Below, in pieces: positions 28,307 to 37,707 of a DNA stretch of 64,000 bases; within the stretch, counting starts at the first letter, position 1, and every line of letters begins with the position of its first letter. Below the pieces are notes generated by a model. It was given only the letters and a program-made list of their open reading frames with translations, made no database searches and was not told where the DNA came from. Source of the DNA: AWTP1-13 sp963775835 (GTDB lineage: Bacteria > Pseudomonadota > Alphaproteobacteria > Rhizobiales > Hyphomicrobiaceae); NCBI GenBank assembly GCA_963775835.1, contig CAVZKV010000007.1, positions 1-64,000 on the forward strand, given 5' to 3'. A program made the translations under genes and the position numbers.

Positions 28307-28813
28307 TACAGTCGGGTCCTCCAGGCAGGCGCCGAGCGTGATGACGACCTCGACACTGTCGGGACCAGAACGAGCCGTCGGACATCTCGGCGATCGCCAT
28401 CACCGTCTGCGTAGTCGGAGAGGCGAATGCGGGTGGAGATGGCTGGCGCGCCCGGCGCGTGGCCCAAGCTTGGCGCTGATCACGTTCGGTTGCGGGTTCT
28501 TTTCGTTGAAGACGTGGATGGCCTTGACGTAGTCGCTGGCGCTCATCGGGCTCTCGACCACCACCGCGCACGGCACCGTGTTGCCATTCTCAACCAGCGG
28601 CGGGATCTCGAGCTTGACCCGGCCGGCATTGAGCTTGGCATCGCCGATCACCGCGGCGATTGCCGACTTCATGTCGCCGGCGTGGCGCCGGCGGGGCGCA
28701 CGGCCAGGCTCGGAAGCGACGCCGCCCAGGGCAACGCTGCCCGCAAACCGCAACACCTGGCGCCGCGTGCTCGATGTGGCTTGCCCGGCGCCATGTTTGC
28801 CCGTCTCGCCCAT
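28306..28813 (-). pseudogene. soxY: SoxY, sulfur-carrier subunit with several frameshifts
   Basis: SoxY homologue. From the ATG at 28813 a twin-arginine leader, STRRQVLRFAGSVALGG, is followed by IPPLVENGNTVPCAVVVESP and KAIHVFNEKNPQPNVISAKL, then GPRAGRA. After that at least three one-base insertions (near 28441, 28422 and 28373) are needed to read STRIRLSD, TQTVMAIAEMSDGSFWS and DSVEVVITLGACLED. The usual C-terminal GGCGG swinging-arm motif is not seen; the last cysteine lies in LGACLED. A TAA overlaps the soxZ ATG. The gene should carry sulfur intermediates bound to the C-terminal cysteine, but the sequence as given cannot make it. Confidence 0.8.
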
Positions 28814-28821
28814 AGCTCGGC

Positions 28822-29304
28822 TCACTCCTGCAACGTTGCCAGAAACGCCACCACATCCTCGATCTGCTCCGCCGTCAATATCGGCTTGCCGCGGAAAGCG
28901 GGTGCAACACGCTCAAGACCCTCGAGCCGATAGTAGGGCGGCATGATGGTGTTTGGGTTGATGACGGCGGCATCGACAATGCGCAGGCGCAGCTCGGCCT
29001 CTGACCAACGCGACCCCGCGCCCTTGAGATCCGGCGCCAGCGTGCCCTGCAGCCGCTCCTCGGGAAATGGCCCGGAATGGCAAAGCAGGCACAGGCCAAC
29101 CTGACGGTTGGTGACGATCGCGCGCCCGCGCGCCGCTATCCCCGTGCGCGCCCGTCAGCGAGCGCTCGATGCGATCCCCGGTAACGCTGAAGCTCAGCAG
29201 CGGCGCCTGCGTCGAGGCGGCGCCAAGCGGGCAGCAGCTCCAGAGCAGCGCCAGCGCGATGGCCCACCCAGCTTCTGCTCCAGCCTCTCAGGCGTGCCGC
29301 TCAA
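28822..29304 (-). pseudogene. soxX: SoxX, monohaem cytochrome c, frameshifted
   Basis: SoxX subunit of the SoxAX cytochrome. The leader region WAIALALLWSCCPLGAA is in one frame and most of the protein in another. After a shift near 29133 it reads ARGRAIVTNRQVGLCLLCHS with the haem motif CLLCH, then TLAPDLKGAGSRWSEAELRL, NPNTIMPPYYRLEGLERVAP and FRGKPILTAEQIEDVVAFLA, the family C-terminus, ending at a TGA at 28822-28824. The start is not certain; a TTG at 29304 that overlaps the fccB stop is one option, but would need another shift. Confidence 0.78.
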
Positions 29305-30585
29305 CCGAAGACCTCGGCCGTGATGGTGTTGAACCAACCCTCGGCAAACAGCGCCTCCTGCGCGCGCTCGGCTCGCGGCGCCTCGATGGGGCTCACGCCG
29401 CCCGCGCCCGGCACGTCGGTCAAGCACGCCGTTGACGGGCTCATAGACGCCGGCAACGGTGATGCCGTAGTCGGGCGCCACCAGGCTGTAGCAGGTGTTG
29501 ATCAGTTTCGGCTGGATCGGGCGTGCTGGCCCGCCAGCAGGTCGACGACGGCGGCGGCGCAGACCTTCGCTTGCGCATTGGCGGAAAAGGCCGACTTCGG
29601 CATGCCGCCGGCGATGGTGGCATCGCCCACCACGTGGACGTTGGGCGCGCGCTTGGATTCGAAGGTGACAGGATCGATCGGGCACCAGCCCGTCTGATCG
29701 GCCACGCCCGCGAGCTCGGCGATGCGGCCGGCCTTTTGCGGCGGGATGACGTTGGCAACGGCGGCCTTGTACTCGCCGAACTCGGTGATCAAGGTCTGCG
29801 TCGCGGCATCGACGGAGGTGACCTTGCCGCCCTTGGACAGCGCCACCCATTCCAGGTGATCGGGATAGAGCTCCTTCCAAGCCTTCTGGAACAGGCGCTG
29901 CTTGGAGAAGGCATCCTTGGCGTCGAGCATGAGGAGCTTCGACTTCGGCTTGCTGCGTCTTGAGATAGTGGGCGATCAGGCTGGCGCGCTCATAAGGACC
30001 CGGCGGGCAGCGGAAGGGGTTGGCCGGCGCCGACATGACGACCACGCCACCGTCCTCCAGCGCCTCGAGCTGGCGCCGCAGCAGCAGCGTCTGCTCGCCG
30101 GCCTTCCAGGCATGCGGCATCTTGGCGGCGGCGGCCTCGGTGTAGCCGGGCAGGCCGTCCCAGCGGATGTCGATGCCGGGGGCGACGATCAGGCGGTCGT
30201 AGGCGAGGCTCGTGCCGTCCTCGAGCGCGACGCGGCGCGCCGGCGGCATCGACCCGAGTGGCCGTGGCGAACGACGACCTCGATGCCGTCGGCGCCGATC
30301 TTGTCGTAGCCAAATTGCTTGAGCCGTGAGCGTCGCGCAAGCCGCCGATCACCAGATTGCTGAACGGGCAGGCCGTAAAGGTGCGGCTTGCTTTCGACCA
30401 GCGTCACGGCGATGCGCGGATCGGCCTTCTTGAGGGCGCGCGCCGCGGTGGCGCCGGCAAAGCCGCCGCCGATCACGACCACGCGGGGGCCGGCCTGGGC
30501 CAGCGCCGGCGCCAGCAAGGTGGGATGCGGACGCGGCCCCCATCGGCAGCCAGAAACTGCGCGGCGGTTCAAGCTCACGTGCCAT
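29301..30585 (-). pseudogene. fccB: Flavocytochrome c sulfide dehydrogenase flavoprotein (FccB/SoxF), frameshifted
   Basis: FAD subunit that oxidises sulfide or acts with Sox. The ATG at 30585 has a GGGAGG site. Pieces in three frames spell the family: RVVVIGGGFAGATAARALKK (FAD-binding fold), ESKPHLYGLP, YDRLIVAPGIDIRWDGLPGY, EDGGVVVMSAPANPFRCPPG, PYERASLIAHYLKT, LSKGGKVTSVDAATQTLIT, NVIPPQKAGRIAELAGVADQ, APNVHVVGDATIAGGMPKSA and a tail ending AEVFG-stop. Total length is about 428 codons, normal for the family. At least four shifts are needed, so it is broken as sequenced. Confidence 0.8.
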
Positions 30586-30599
30586 GATCCGCCTCCCGC

Positions 30600-30888
30600 T
30601 CATTTCTGCTGGCCGCGTACCAGTCGGCGATGGCTTGCGCTTCGCGTCTCGGTAAAGCCTTTGGCGATCCGGCCCATGACTGTGCTCGGGCTTCTGCCCG
30701 CTTTTGAAGGCCTGCATCTGCGGCACATGTCGGCGGCGCTGCGACCGGCAAGCCTGGGGACGGCCGTGTCGACCGCAGCGCTCGGCGCATGGCAGCCCGG
30801 AACAGGAGCTGGCACCCGGCGGCGGCTCGGCCCGCCGCCAGCCGTACCGGGCAGCAGCAGCATCGCTGCGAGGACAAGGACCCTCATG
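30600..30888 (-). pseudogene. fccA: Small cytochrome c (FccA/SoxE-like), frameshifted
   Basis: Partner cytochrome of FccB. From the ATG at 30888 a signal peptide, MRVLVLAAMLLLPGTAGG, is readable. The single haem motif needs a frame correction to read CSGCHAPSAAVDTAVPRLAG, then RSAADM, MQAFKSGQKP, STVMGRIAKGFT and EAQAIADWYAA. About 95 residues are expected. At least two shifts are present. It lies directly upstream of fccB, as in other sulfur oxidisers. Confidence 0.65.
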
Positions 30889-30964
30889 CGACACCTGCTG
30901 GCTCGCCGACGACTAGGAGATCGAGCAGCAACTGGCGGCGCGGGTTGCCGCTCGCAGGCCCCGA

Positions 30965-33179
30965 TTAGACCATGGCGATCTTGTGGTTCTTCAGCGGGAA
31001 GGAGCGCATGCGCTTGCCCGTCGCCTTGAAGTAGGCGTTGAGCACCGCCGGCGCCGCCACGCAGATGGTCGGCTCGCCCACGCCGCCCCAGGGATCGCTG
31101 CCGCCGCTCGGCATGATGATCGACTCGACCTTCGGCATCTGCGCGATGCGCATCGAGTTGTAGGTGTCGAAGTTCTCCTCGACAATGCGCCCGCCCTTGA
31201 CCGTGCACTCCTGGTAGAACAGGGCGGACAGGCCGTAGACGAACGAGCCCGCCACCTGGCGGTCGATCTGGGCCGGGTTGACCGCATAGCCAGGGTCGGT
31301 TGCCGCGACGATGCGGTGGATCTTGATCTTGTTGCCGCCGCCTTCGACCGAGATCTCCGCCGCCGCCGCCACGTAGCTGTTGAACGCCTTCATGTGGGCG
31401 AGCCCGCGATGGACGCCCTGCGGCGCCGGCTTGCCCCAGCCGATCTCTCTCCGCCACGGCGTTGAGCACGGCGAGGTTCTGCGGGTGCTTGGCCATCAGC
31501 TTGCGGCGGAACTCGAGCTCGTCCTGGCCGACGGCCTGGGCCAGCTCGTCCATGAAGCACTCGATGAAGATGCAGTTCTGGTTGATGTTGACGCCACGCC
31601 AGAACCCCGGCGGGACGTGCGTGTTGCGCATCGCATGGTCGATCAGCAGGTTCGGGATGGTGTAGCCGAACGAGTGCTCGTTCCCCAACAGGGCCGGCTC
31701 GGCCAGACCCTGGAACACGAGCGCGTCGCGCCCCTTGTCCTTCTCGACGACCTGCGGACGCACGGCGGCCAGGATCGACTGGCCCGAGAGCCGCATGTGC
31801 AGCGCGGTCAGGTTGTTGTTGGCGTCGAAGCCGCCCACCAGCTTGCACTGCATGATCGGGTGGTACCGGCCCTGCCGCATGTCCTCCTCGCGCGACCACA
31901 GCAGCTTGACCGGCGTGCCCGGCATCTGCTTGGCGATCAGCACGGCTTGGGTCACGTAGTCCTGGATAGGCGCCGCGCCGGCCGAAGCCGCCGCCGAGGT
32001 TGATCTTGTAGACGTCGCACTTGTCGGCCGGCAGGCCGGACGCCGCCAGCACGTACGCGAACGAGGCCTCGCCGTCCTGCGTCGGCACCCACACCTCGCA
32101 CTTGTCGGGCGTGTAGCGCGCGGTGGCATTCATCGGCTCCATGCAGGCGTGGTTCTGGAAGGGATAGGAGTAGACCGCCTCGACCTTCTTCGCTGCGCCC
32201 GCCGAGCGCCGCCTTGGCGTCGCCGTTCTGGTTGCCGACGAAGGCCTGCTCGGCCGTCAGGCCGGCCTCCAGCATGGTGGCGATCGAGGCGCTCGACACC
32301 TTGGCGTTCTCGCCTTCGTCGAAGACGATCGGCAGCGCGTCGAGCGCGGTCTTGGCCTGCCACCAGGTGTCGGCCACTACGGCGACGGCGGAATCGCCGA
32401 CCTGCACCACCTTCTTGACGCCCTTCATGCCGGCGACCTTGGCGGCGTCGAAGCTCTTCACCTTGCCGCCGAAGACCGGGCATTCCTTGATGGCGGCGTT
32501 GAGCATTCCGGGCAGCTTGAGATCGAAGCCGTAGACCTGCTTGCCCGTGACCTTGTCGACGGTGTCGAGCCGCTTCACCGACTTGCCGGCGATCTTCCAG
32601 TCCTTCGGGTCCTTGAGCGGCACCTCCTTGGGCGGCTCGAGCTTGGCGGCGGCTTCGGCCACCTTGCCGAAGGTCGTCTTGCGTCCCGACGGCCGCGTGC
32701 GTGATCACGCTGTTGGCCGCCGTGCATTCGCCGGCCGGCACCTTCCACTCGTTGGCCGCGGCCTGGATCAGCATCATGCGCGCGGTCGCGCCGCCTTTGC
32801 GGACGTACTCGTGCGACATGCGGATGCCGCGGCTGCCGCCGGTCGAGAAGTCAGCCCCACACGCGCTTGCGTGCCACGCTCTGGCCGGGCGTCGGATACT
32901 CATAGGTGACCTTCGACCAGTCGCACTCGAGCTCCTCGGCGACGAGCTGGGCGAGGCCGGTGATGGTGCCCTGGCCCATCTCCGAGCGCGCCATGCGGAT
33001 GACGACAGTGTCATCGGGCCTGATGACGACCCAGGCGTTGATCTCCGGCGAGCCGTCCTGCGCGCGCACGACCTTGGGGACCGCCGAACGGAATGTCGAG
33101 GCCGAGTCGCAAGGCCGCCGCCGGCTGCGGCGGCGCCGACGACGAACGAACGGCGATTGATTCTCGGGATATGGTTCAT
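30965..33179 (-). pseudogene. Molybdenum hydroxylase large subunit (isoquinoline 1-oxidoreductase beta-like), frameshifted
   Basis: Large molybdopterin subunit of the xanthine-dehydrogenase superfamily, IorB type, about 735 codons. It starts with a Tat leader, INRRSFVVGAAAAGGGLA. Conserved blocks in three frames follow in order: VVIRMARSEMGQGTITGLAQ, GGATARMMLIQAAANEWKVP, RLDTVDKVTGKQVYGFDLKL, YKINLGGGFGRRG, PVKLLWSREEDMRQGRYHPI, PPGFWRGVNINQNCIFIECF and DPWGGVGEPTICVAAPAVLN. About six single-base shifts join them. Family enzymes hydroxylate N-heterocycles or aldehydes in the periplasm. The intact iron-sulfur subunit lies immediately upstream. Confidence 0.82.
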
Positions 33180-33192
33180 GGCTGCCTCCCCC

Positions 33193-33642
33193 TCACGCGC
33201 TGGCCGCAGCGTGGATCGCCTCGCGCACCTGCTGGAAGGTGCCGCAGCGACAGATGTTGGTGATCGTATTGTTGATGTCGGCGTCGGTGGGCTTGGGCTT
33301 CTCCTTCAGAAGCGCCGCCACCGCCATGATCATGCCGCACTGGCAGTAGCCGCACTGGGGCACATCGTGATCGATCCAGGCCTTCTGCACCTTGTGCAGG
33401 GCGCCGTTCTGGGCCAGGCCCTCGATGGTGGTGATCTGCTTGCCTTCGGCGGCGCTGACGGGCAGCGAGCAGGAGCGCACGGCTTCGCCGTCGACATGCA
33501 CGGTGCAGGCGCCGCACTGGGCGATGCCGCAGCCGTACTTGGTGCCGGTCAAGCCGACGTTCTCCCGGATCGCCCACAGCAGCGGGGTGTCGGGGTCGAC
33601 ATCAATATCGTGAGATTGTCCATTGACGGTCAGGCGAGCCAT
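33193..33642 (-). CDS. (2Fe-2S)-binding subunit of a molybdenum hydroxylase
   Basis: Small subunit of 149 residues, intact. Cysteines for the plant-type cluster lie in KYGCGIAQCGACTVHVDGEA and AVRSC; those for the second cluster are in PQCGYCQCGM and ICRCGTFQQVREAI. The length and order match IorA/CoxS-type subunits that pass electrons from the molybdenum site. The stop is 13 bases before the large-subunit start. The intact frame between broken neighbours is worth noting when judging sequence quality. Confidence 0.92.
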   Translation of the reverse strand: MARLTVNGQSHDIDVDPDTPLLWAIRENVGLTGTKYGCGIAQCGACTVHVDGEAVRSCSLPVSAAEGKQITTIEGLAQNGALHKVQKAWIDHDVPQCGYCQCGMIMAVAALLKEKPKPTDADINNTITNICRCGTFQQVREAIHAAASA

Positions 33643-33999
33643 CAGGTTTCCTCCTCCTGCAAGCGGGTGGCCTCACGGCCTTCGCTCGACCTTAGCCGAT
33701 GTGGCGACTAAAGTATAAGAGCCTACTCCAACGCTCACGCGAAGGTGAGGCCGCCGCGCGAAGCCAATCCGCGACACGCGACAAGGACCGACGGCGCCAA
33801 GAAAGCGCCAAGAAGCCGGACGCGAAAAACGCCGAAGCGATGTCGCGCGACCGACAAGGTCGCCCAAACATCGACAAGGAAAGCTAGGCCACGCTCGCTG
33901 CAGCGCACAGGGCCCGCGTGCAGTCGCGAAAAGACCGGCCGGACGCCGGCCGGTCTTCTTTATTGTGGCGCACAAAATGCGACGATCTCTCGCCCCGGC
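33643..33999. other. Spacer with a terminator and a doubtful small ORF
   Basis: 357 bases between the molybdenum hydroxylase operon promoter side and the amidohydrolase end. It holds the hairpin at 33931-33957. A plus-strand frame at 33699-33887 would encode a Lys/Arg-rich 62-residue peptide; it has no ribosome site and no known relatives. Confidence 0.5.
33931..33957. terminator. Strong Rho-independent terminator
   Basis: AAGACCGGCCGG and CCGGCCGGTCTT form a perfect 12-bp stem with an ACG loop. It is followed by CTTTATT on the plus strand and by TTTC on the minus strand. It lies 43 bases beyond the amidohydrolase stop and most likely ends that transcript, possibly acting in both directions. 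Confidence 0.85.
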
Positions 34000-35508
34000 T
34001 TACCCGGCGCGCACGTATCCGTAGCGCAGGTTCGAGGGCTCGGGCGCGCCTTGCTCGTACTCGCTGCGCAAGCTCGCCAGCCGATCGGCCGAGTAGGCGG
34101 GGAGCGGGGCGTTCTCGGCCGCCTTGAGCCTTAGGCCATAGAGGCGGGCGGCGTTGCCGCCAAAGATCATTTGCTTGACCGCGCTGTTCGGTCCCCCGAG
34201 TGCGGCAAAGCCATGTTTTTTCTGCATGTCCTCGGGGATCTCGAGGCGGCGCATGGCTTCGATCTGCCACTGCGGCGACCCGTACCAGACCGAGTCGGTG
34301 CCCCACAGCACATGATCGGCCCCGAAGCCCTTGACCAGCGTGCCGATCAAAGCCGCCGAGAACTTCGGATGCGCCACGGCGGAATTGGCAAAGGAGGTGC
34401 CGATCTCCGCATAAACGTTATTTACCCCGAACTTCTGCGGGATCTCGGCAAGGTCGGTCGCCCACTTGATGCGGCCCGTGGAGTCGAACTCTTTCCAGGC
34501 CTCCTCGGGCAATTCCAGGAACGCGCGCAGGGCCGAGTGGTAGACGACGAAGGTCATGCCCGGCCAGTCCTTGGCGGCCTTGCCGATGTCCCAGGCCGTC
34601 GCATACTCCCACACGCCGGCAAAGGACTTCTCATAGTCGGGCGGCAATAGACCCTTGTGAATGCAGATGATGTTGATGCCGGCCTTCTGCGCCTTTTCGT
34701 AGAAGGGATACATCACCTTCTCGTCGTCCAGCCGCCACGGGAATTTGGATGGGCCCAGTGGATCGCCGATGGTGTAGGATTTCCAGGAATCCGGCTTGTA
34801 GAGCTCGATCGCCTTGTCGACCTCTTCCATCCAGCCCGGCTGCTTCGGCGTAATGACGGTGTGCGCCAGGAGCCGCCGGGAGCCTGCGAAGTCGTTGATC
34901 ACCTCGCGTGCCCGCACGATCTGCTCGTTTGACAATAGCCACCAGGAGGGATCGTCGAAGGGGGCACCCGACAGCAGCGCAATGTTGGTGTCGCTGTCGT
35001 AGTAGACCTCCTTGACGTAGTTCTGGAATTTGAAGCGGACCAGGGAATCGGTGTCGCCCTTGAGCGCCGTGTTCCAGTGTTGCGCCGCGAATTTGGCCAG
35101 GTCCAGCAACTCCTTGTGGTCGAAATCATCGCGCACGAAGTGCGTCTGGACATCGAAAATGAACTGGCCGCTGAGCCCCTGCGCCCGTGCCCGCGTGATT
35201 TCGGGCTCGCGGGCCTCCGCCGCGTCGACCTGGAACACGCTTGAGCCGTAGACCTCGTTCATGGCGAGAAAGGCGGCGGCCATACCGCAACCCGTCTGCA
35301 TGAACTGCCGGCGGCTCAGGCCCAGACGCTTGCCGTGGTCGTCGGCAAGCTCGAGGATGCGCTTTTCGACGCGCTTTTGCGTCTCGCTCTGCGGCGGCGG
35401 CAGAAACTCGCCGTTGGAGACAATTTGCGTTGGTATCGGCGTGGCCGCCGACGCCGTTTCGGCTCCTGCCACCAACCGTTGCTCTCGGTCACTCAGCCAA
35501 CTGCCCAT
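34000..35508 (-). CDS. Tat-exported amidohydrolase 2 family protein (copy 2)
   Basis: Protein of 502 residues from the ATG at 35508 (GGGAG site; the longer frame to 35595 is unlikely). It is a paralogue of the 19828-21330 protein with the same plan: a 60-residue N-terminal extension (PIPTQIVSNGEFLPPPQSET), then the Tat motif LSRRQFMQTGCGMAAAF and the barrel. The metal motif reads DVQTHF, with glutamine in place of the first histidine of copy 1 (DMHTHF). The late aspartate in LWGTDSVWYGS is kept, as is PEDMQKKHGF. The difference may change metal binding or substrate. It is followed by a strong terminator, so it is transcribed alone. Confidence 0.88.
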   Translation of the reverse strand: MGSWLSDREQRLVAGAETASAATPIPTQIVSNGEFLPPPQSETQKRVEKRILELADDHGKRLGLSRRQFMQTGCGMAAAFLAMNEVYGSSVFQVDAAEAREPEITRARAQGLSGQFIFDVQTHFVRDDFDHKELLDLAKFAAQHWNTALKGDTDSLVRFKFQNYVKEVYYDSDTNIALLSGAPFDDPSWWLLSNEQIVRAREVINDFAGSRRLLAHTVITPKQPGWMEEVDKAIELYKPDSWKSYTIGDPLGPSKFPWRLDDEKVMYPFYEKAQKAGINIICIHKGLLPPDYEKSFAGVWEYATAWDIGKAAKDWPGMTFVVYHSALRAFLELPEEAWKEFDSTGRIKWATDLAEIPQKFGVNNVYAEIGTSFANSAVAHPKFSAALIGTLVKGFGADHVLWGTDSVWYGSPQWQIEAMRRLEIPEDMQKKHGFAALGGPNSAVKQMIFGGNAARLYGLRLKAAENAPLPAYSADRLASLRSEYEQGAPEPSNLRYGYVRAG

Positions 35509-35782
35509 CTTCGGTCTCCCTAATATGAACTTATCGATTAGGTAGAGCCCACTCGCCTTTGCGTTCAACAATATCAGGACGCCGCGTGGCCGCAATCAGC
35601 AGGCCCACCGATCCTCCTAGGCGAGGAATAAGGGGAGAATATGAAGTGTAACCCGTTTTCCCGCGCGCACCGCCCGATCCCATCGCGCTCTGGTTCGAGC
35701 AACCCGCCTGACGCGGCGCGCCGCAGCCCTGGCGTGATGACCGGACGAAAACGGGTGCCGGAATGTTCGGCCGCGGGCCGGG

Positions 35783-36820
35783 CTAGGCGAGCGCGGCCCG
35801 CACCATGGCGGCGCCCGCGCTCAGCGCCTTGAGCTTGGCGAAGGCCAGGGCGCGGGGCAGGTATTTCATGCCGCAGTCCGGCGCCGGCACGAGCTTGTCG
35901 GGGGCCAAGAATTTGAGGCCCGCCCGGATGCGGCTCGCCACGACCTCGGCGGTCTCGGCCACGGGATCGTTGAGGTCAATTACCCCGAGCAGGACCTGCT
36001 TGGTGCCCAAGTCCTTGAGCACGCCCAAATCGAGCTTTGGCTGCGCCGCCTCGATCGAAATGCCATCGGCGACGCTGTCGGCAAGCTGCGGCAGGAACGA
36101 GTAGCCGACCGGTTTGGTCTCGCCCGGCACCAAGGCGGCATAGCCAAAGCAAAGGTGCACGATGGTGGGCACCTTCAGGCCCTCCAGCGCCCGGTTGATG
36201 GCTTTGACCGCGATGCGCTTGGCCGCCTCGGGATCGTTGCGCAGCCACGGCTCATCGAGCTGGATGACATCGGCCCCGGCCCGCTCCAGGTCGCGCGCCT
36301 CCGCGTTCACCGCGGCGGCGTAGTCCATCACCAACTCCTCTTCGTCCCGGTAGAACTCGTTGACCGCCTGTTGGCTCATGGTGAAGGGGCCCGGCAGCGT
36401 GATTTTGGCGACGCGCTCGGTATTGGCGCGCAGGAACTGCATATCGCGCACTTCGACCGCCTCCCGGCGGCGGATTTTGCCGACCACGCGCGGCACCGGC
36501 GTGGCGTGCCCGGAGCGGGCTTTGACCTCGCCCGGGTTGGCCGTATCGATGCCCTCAAGGGCGGTGGCAAAGCGATTGGAATAGCTTTCGCGACGGATCT
36601 CGCCGTCGGTGATGATGTCGATCCCGGCGCGCTCCATGTCGCGGATGGCAACGAGGGTGGCATCGTCCTGGGCCTGTTCGAGCCAGGGCTCCGGCACGCG
36701 CCAGATGTCCATGCGCACGCGCGGCACCGACTTCGACAACATGGCACGGTTCACCAGCCAATCGGGCTGCGGGTAGCTGCCAACGACGGTGGTGGGCAAC
36801 AGGTGCGGTGCGCTGGTCAT
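35783..36820 (-). CDS. MetE C-terminal-like cobalamin-independent methyltransferase
   Basis: Stand-alone protein of 345 residues from the ATG at 36820 (GGAG site), matching the C-terminal catalytic half of cobalamin-independent methionine synthase. Hallmarks are LPTTVVGSYPQPDWL, ITDGEIRRESYSNRF, KITLPGPFTMSQQAVNEFY, GADVIQLDEPWLRND, the zinc site VHLCFGYA (His and Cys) and the second cysteine in PAPDCGMKYLPR. Short forms like this methylate or demethylate thiols; related proteins include coenzyme M-epoxide transferases and archaeal-type MetE. It closes the ABC uptake operon, which hints that the imported compound carries sulfur or a methyl group. Confidence 0.88.
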   Translation of the reverse strand: MTSAPHLLPTTVVGSYPQPDWLVNRAMLSKSVPRVRMDIWRVPEPWLEQAQDDATLVAIRDMERAGIDIITDGEIRRESYSNRFATALEGIDTANPGEVKARSGHATPVPRVVGKIRRREAVEVRDMQFLRANTERVAKITLPGPFTMSQQAVNEFYRDEEELVMDYAAAVNAEARDLERAGADVIQLDEPWLRNDPEAAKRIAVKAINRALEGLKVPTIVHLCFGYAALVPGETKPVGYSFLPQLADSVADGISIEAAQPKLDLGVLKDLGTKQVLLGVIDLNDPVAETAEVVASRIRAGLKFLAPDKLVPAPDCGMKYLPRALAFAKLKALSAGAAMVRAALA

Positions 36821-36882
36821 GACGATGCTCCTTGGCAAATGCTCAATCGCGCGCGTGGCGCGCCAGCTTTCGAACCCCACGG

Positions 36883-37707
36883 TCAGGCGGCGGCCGGCGC
36901 CGGCATGGCCGCCGTGCTCACCCCCGCGGCAGACCTTTGCTGGCGCCCCGCCGACTGCCACACCACCATGCGGGTCTCGAGCGCCCGCGCCAGCATATAG
37001 TAGGCAATCGACAGTACCAGGATCGCCAGGATGCCGGCGAAGACGCGCGGGCTATCGAGGATCGTTCGATTGAGCGTGACGAGATAGCCGATACCGGCGG
37101 AGGCGGTCAGCATCTCGGAAACCACCACGCCGATGATGGTGAGCGCGCCGCCCAATCTCAAGCCGGCGAACACGGTCGGGACCGAGGCCGGAATGATGAC
37201 CCGCGTGATCTGCTGGGCGAGGTTGGCTCCCATGCTGCGCGCGGCGAGCAGAAACTGCGGATCAATGGTGCGGATGCCCGCAGCGGTCGACAGCATCACC
37301 GGGAAAAAACCATAGACGCCGGCGAACGCGATCTTTGAGCTCGAACCGACGCCGAACCAGGCGGTGAAGATCGGATATAGGATGACGATCGGCACCGCAT
37401 AGAGGCTGGAAAAGACGGGCAGCAGCAGGTCGCGCAGCAGCGCCGTGCCACCAACCAGCGCGCCGACGAGGATGCCGAGGCCGCAGGCGATCAGCATCGA
37501 GCAGGCGACTTCGTAGAGGGTCACCAGCAGGGCCGCGAAATAGATCTGGCGATCGCTATAAAGGACGGCCAGCGTCTTCGACAAGGCCGGCAGGAACAGC
37601 TCGGGCAGCAAGCCCGTCAGGGGCACGACCTCCCACAGGATGAGGAGGAGACCCAGGAGCATCCAGCGGACGGTGGCGGGAGCCGGCCAGGACATCTTTG
37701 ACCTCAC
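36883..37707 (-). CDS. ABC permease, SsuC/TauC-like (second permease)
   Basis: Inner-membrane permease of 274 residues with about six helices (WMLLGLLLILWEVVPLTGLL first). The EAA loop, which contacts the ATPase, reads AARSMGANLAQQITRVIIPA. The start overlaps the ATPase stop by four bases. It is distinct in sequence from the other permease of the operon, so the importer is probably a heterodimer or has two alternative forms. Its C-terminal tail is Ala/Pro-rich. Confidence 0.9.
   Translation of the reverse strand: MRSKMSWPAPATVRWMLLGLLLILWEVVPLTGLLPELFLPALSKTLAVLYSDRQIYFAALLVTLYEVACSMLIACGLGILVGALVGGTALLRDLLLPVFSSLYAVPIVILYPIFTAWFGVGSSSKIAFAGVYGFFPVMLSTAAGIRTIDPQFLLAARSMGANLAQQITRVIIPASVPTVFAGLRLGGALTIIGVVVSEMLTASAGIGYLVTLNRTILDSPRVFAGILAILVLSIAYYMLARALETRMVVWQSAGRQQRSAAGVSTAAMPAPAAA

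Noticed and set aside
33699..33887. Plus-strand gene for a Lys/Arg-rich 62-residue peptide before the strong terminator
   Set aside because: No ribosome site, no known relatives, and the terminator is better explained by the amidohydrolase on the other strand.
35641..35832. Plus-strand ORF with a good GGGGAGA site before its ATG
   Set aside because: The product is of low complexity, resembles nothing, and runs into the end of the MetE-like gene in antisense.
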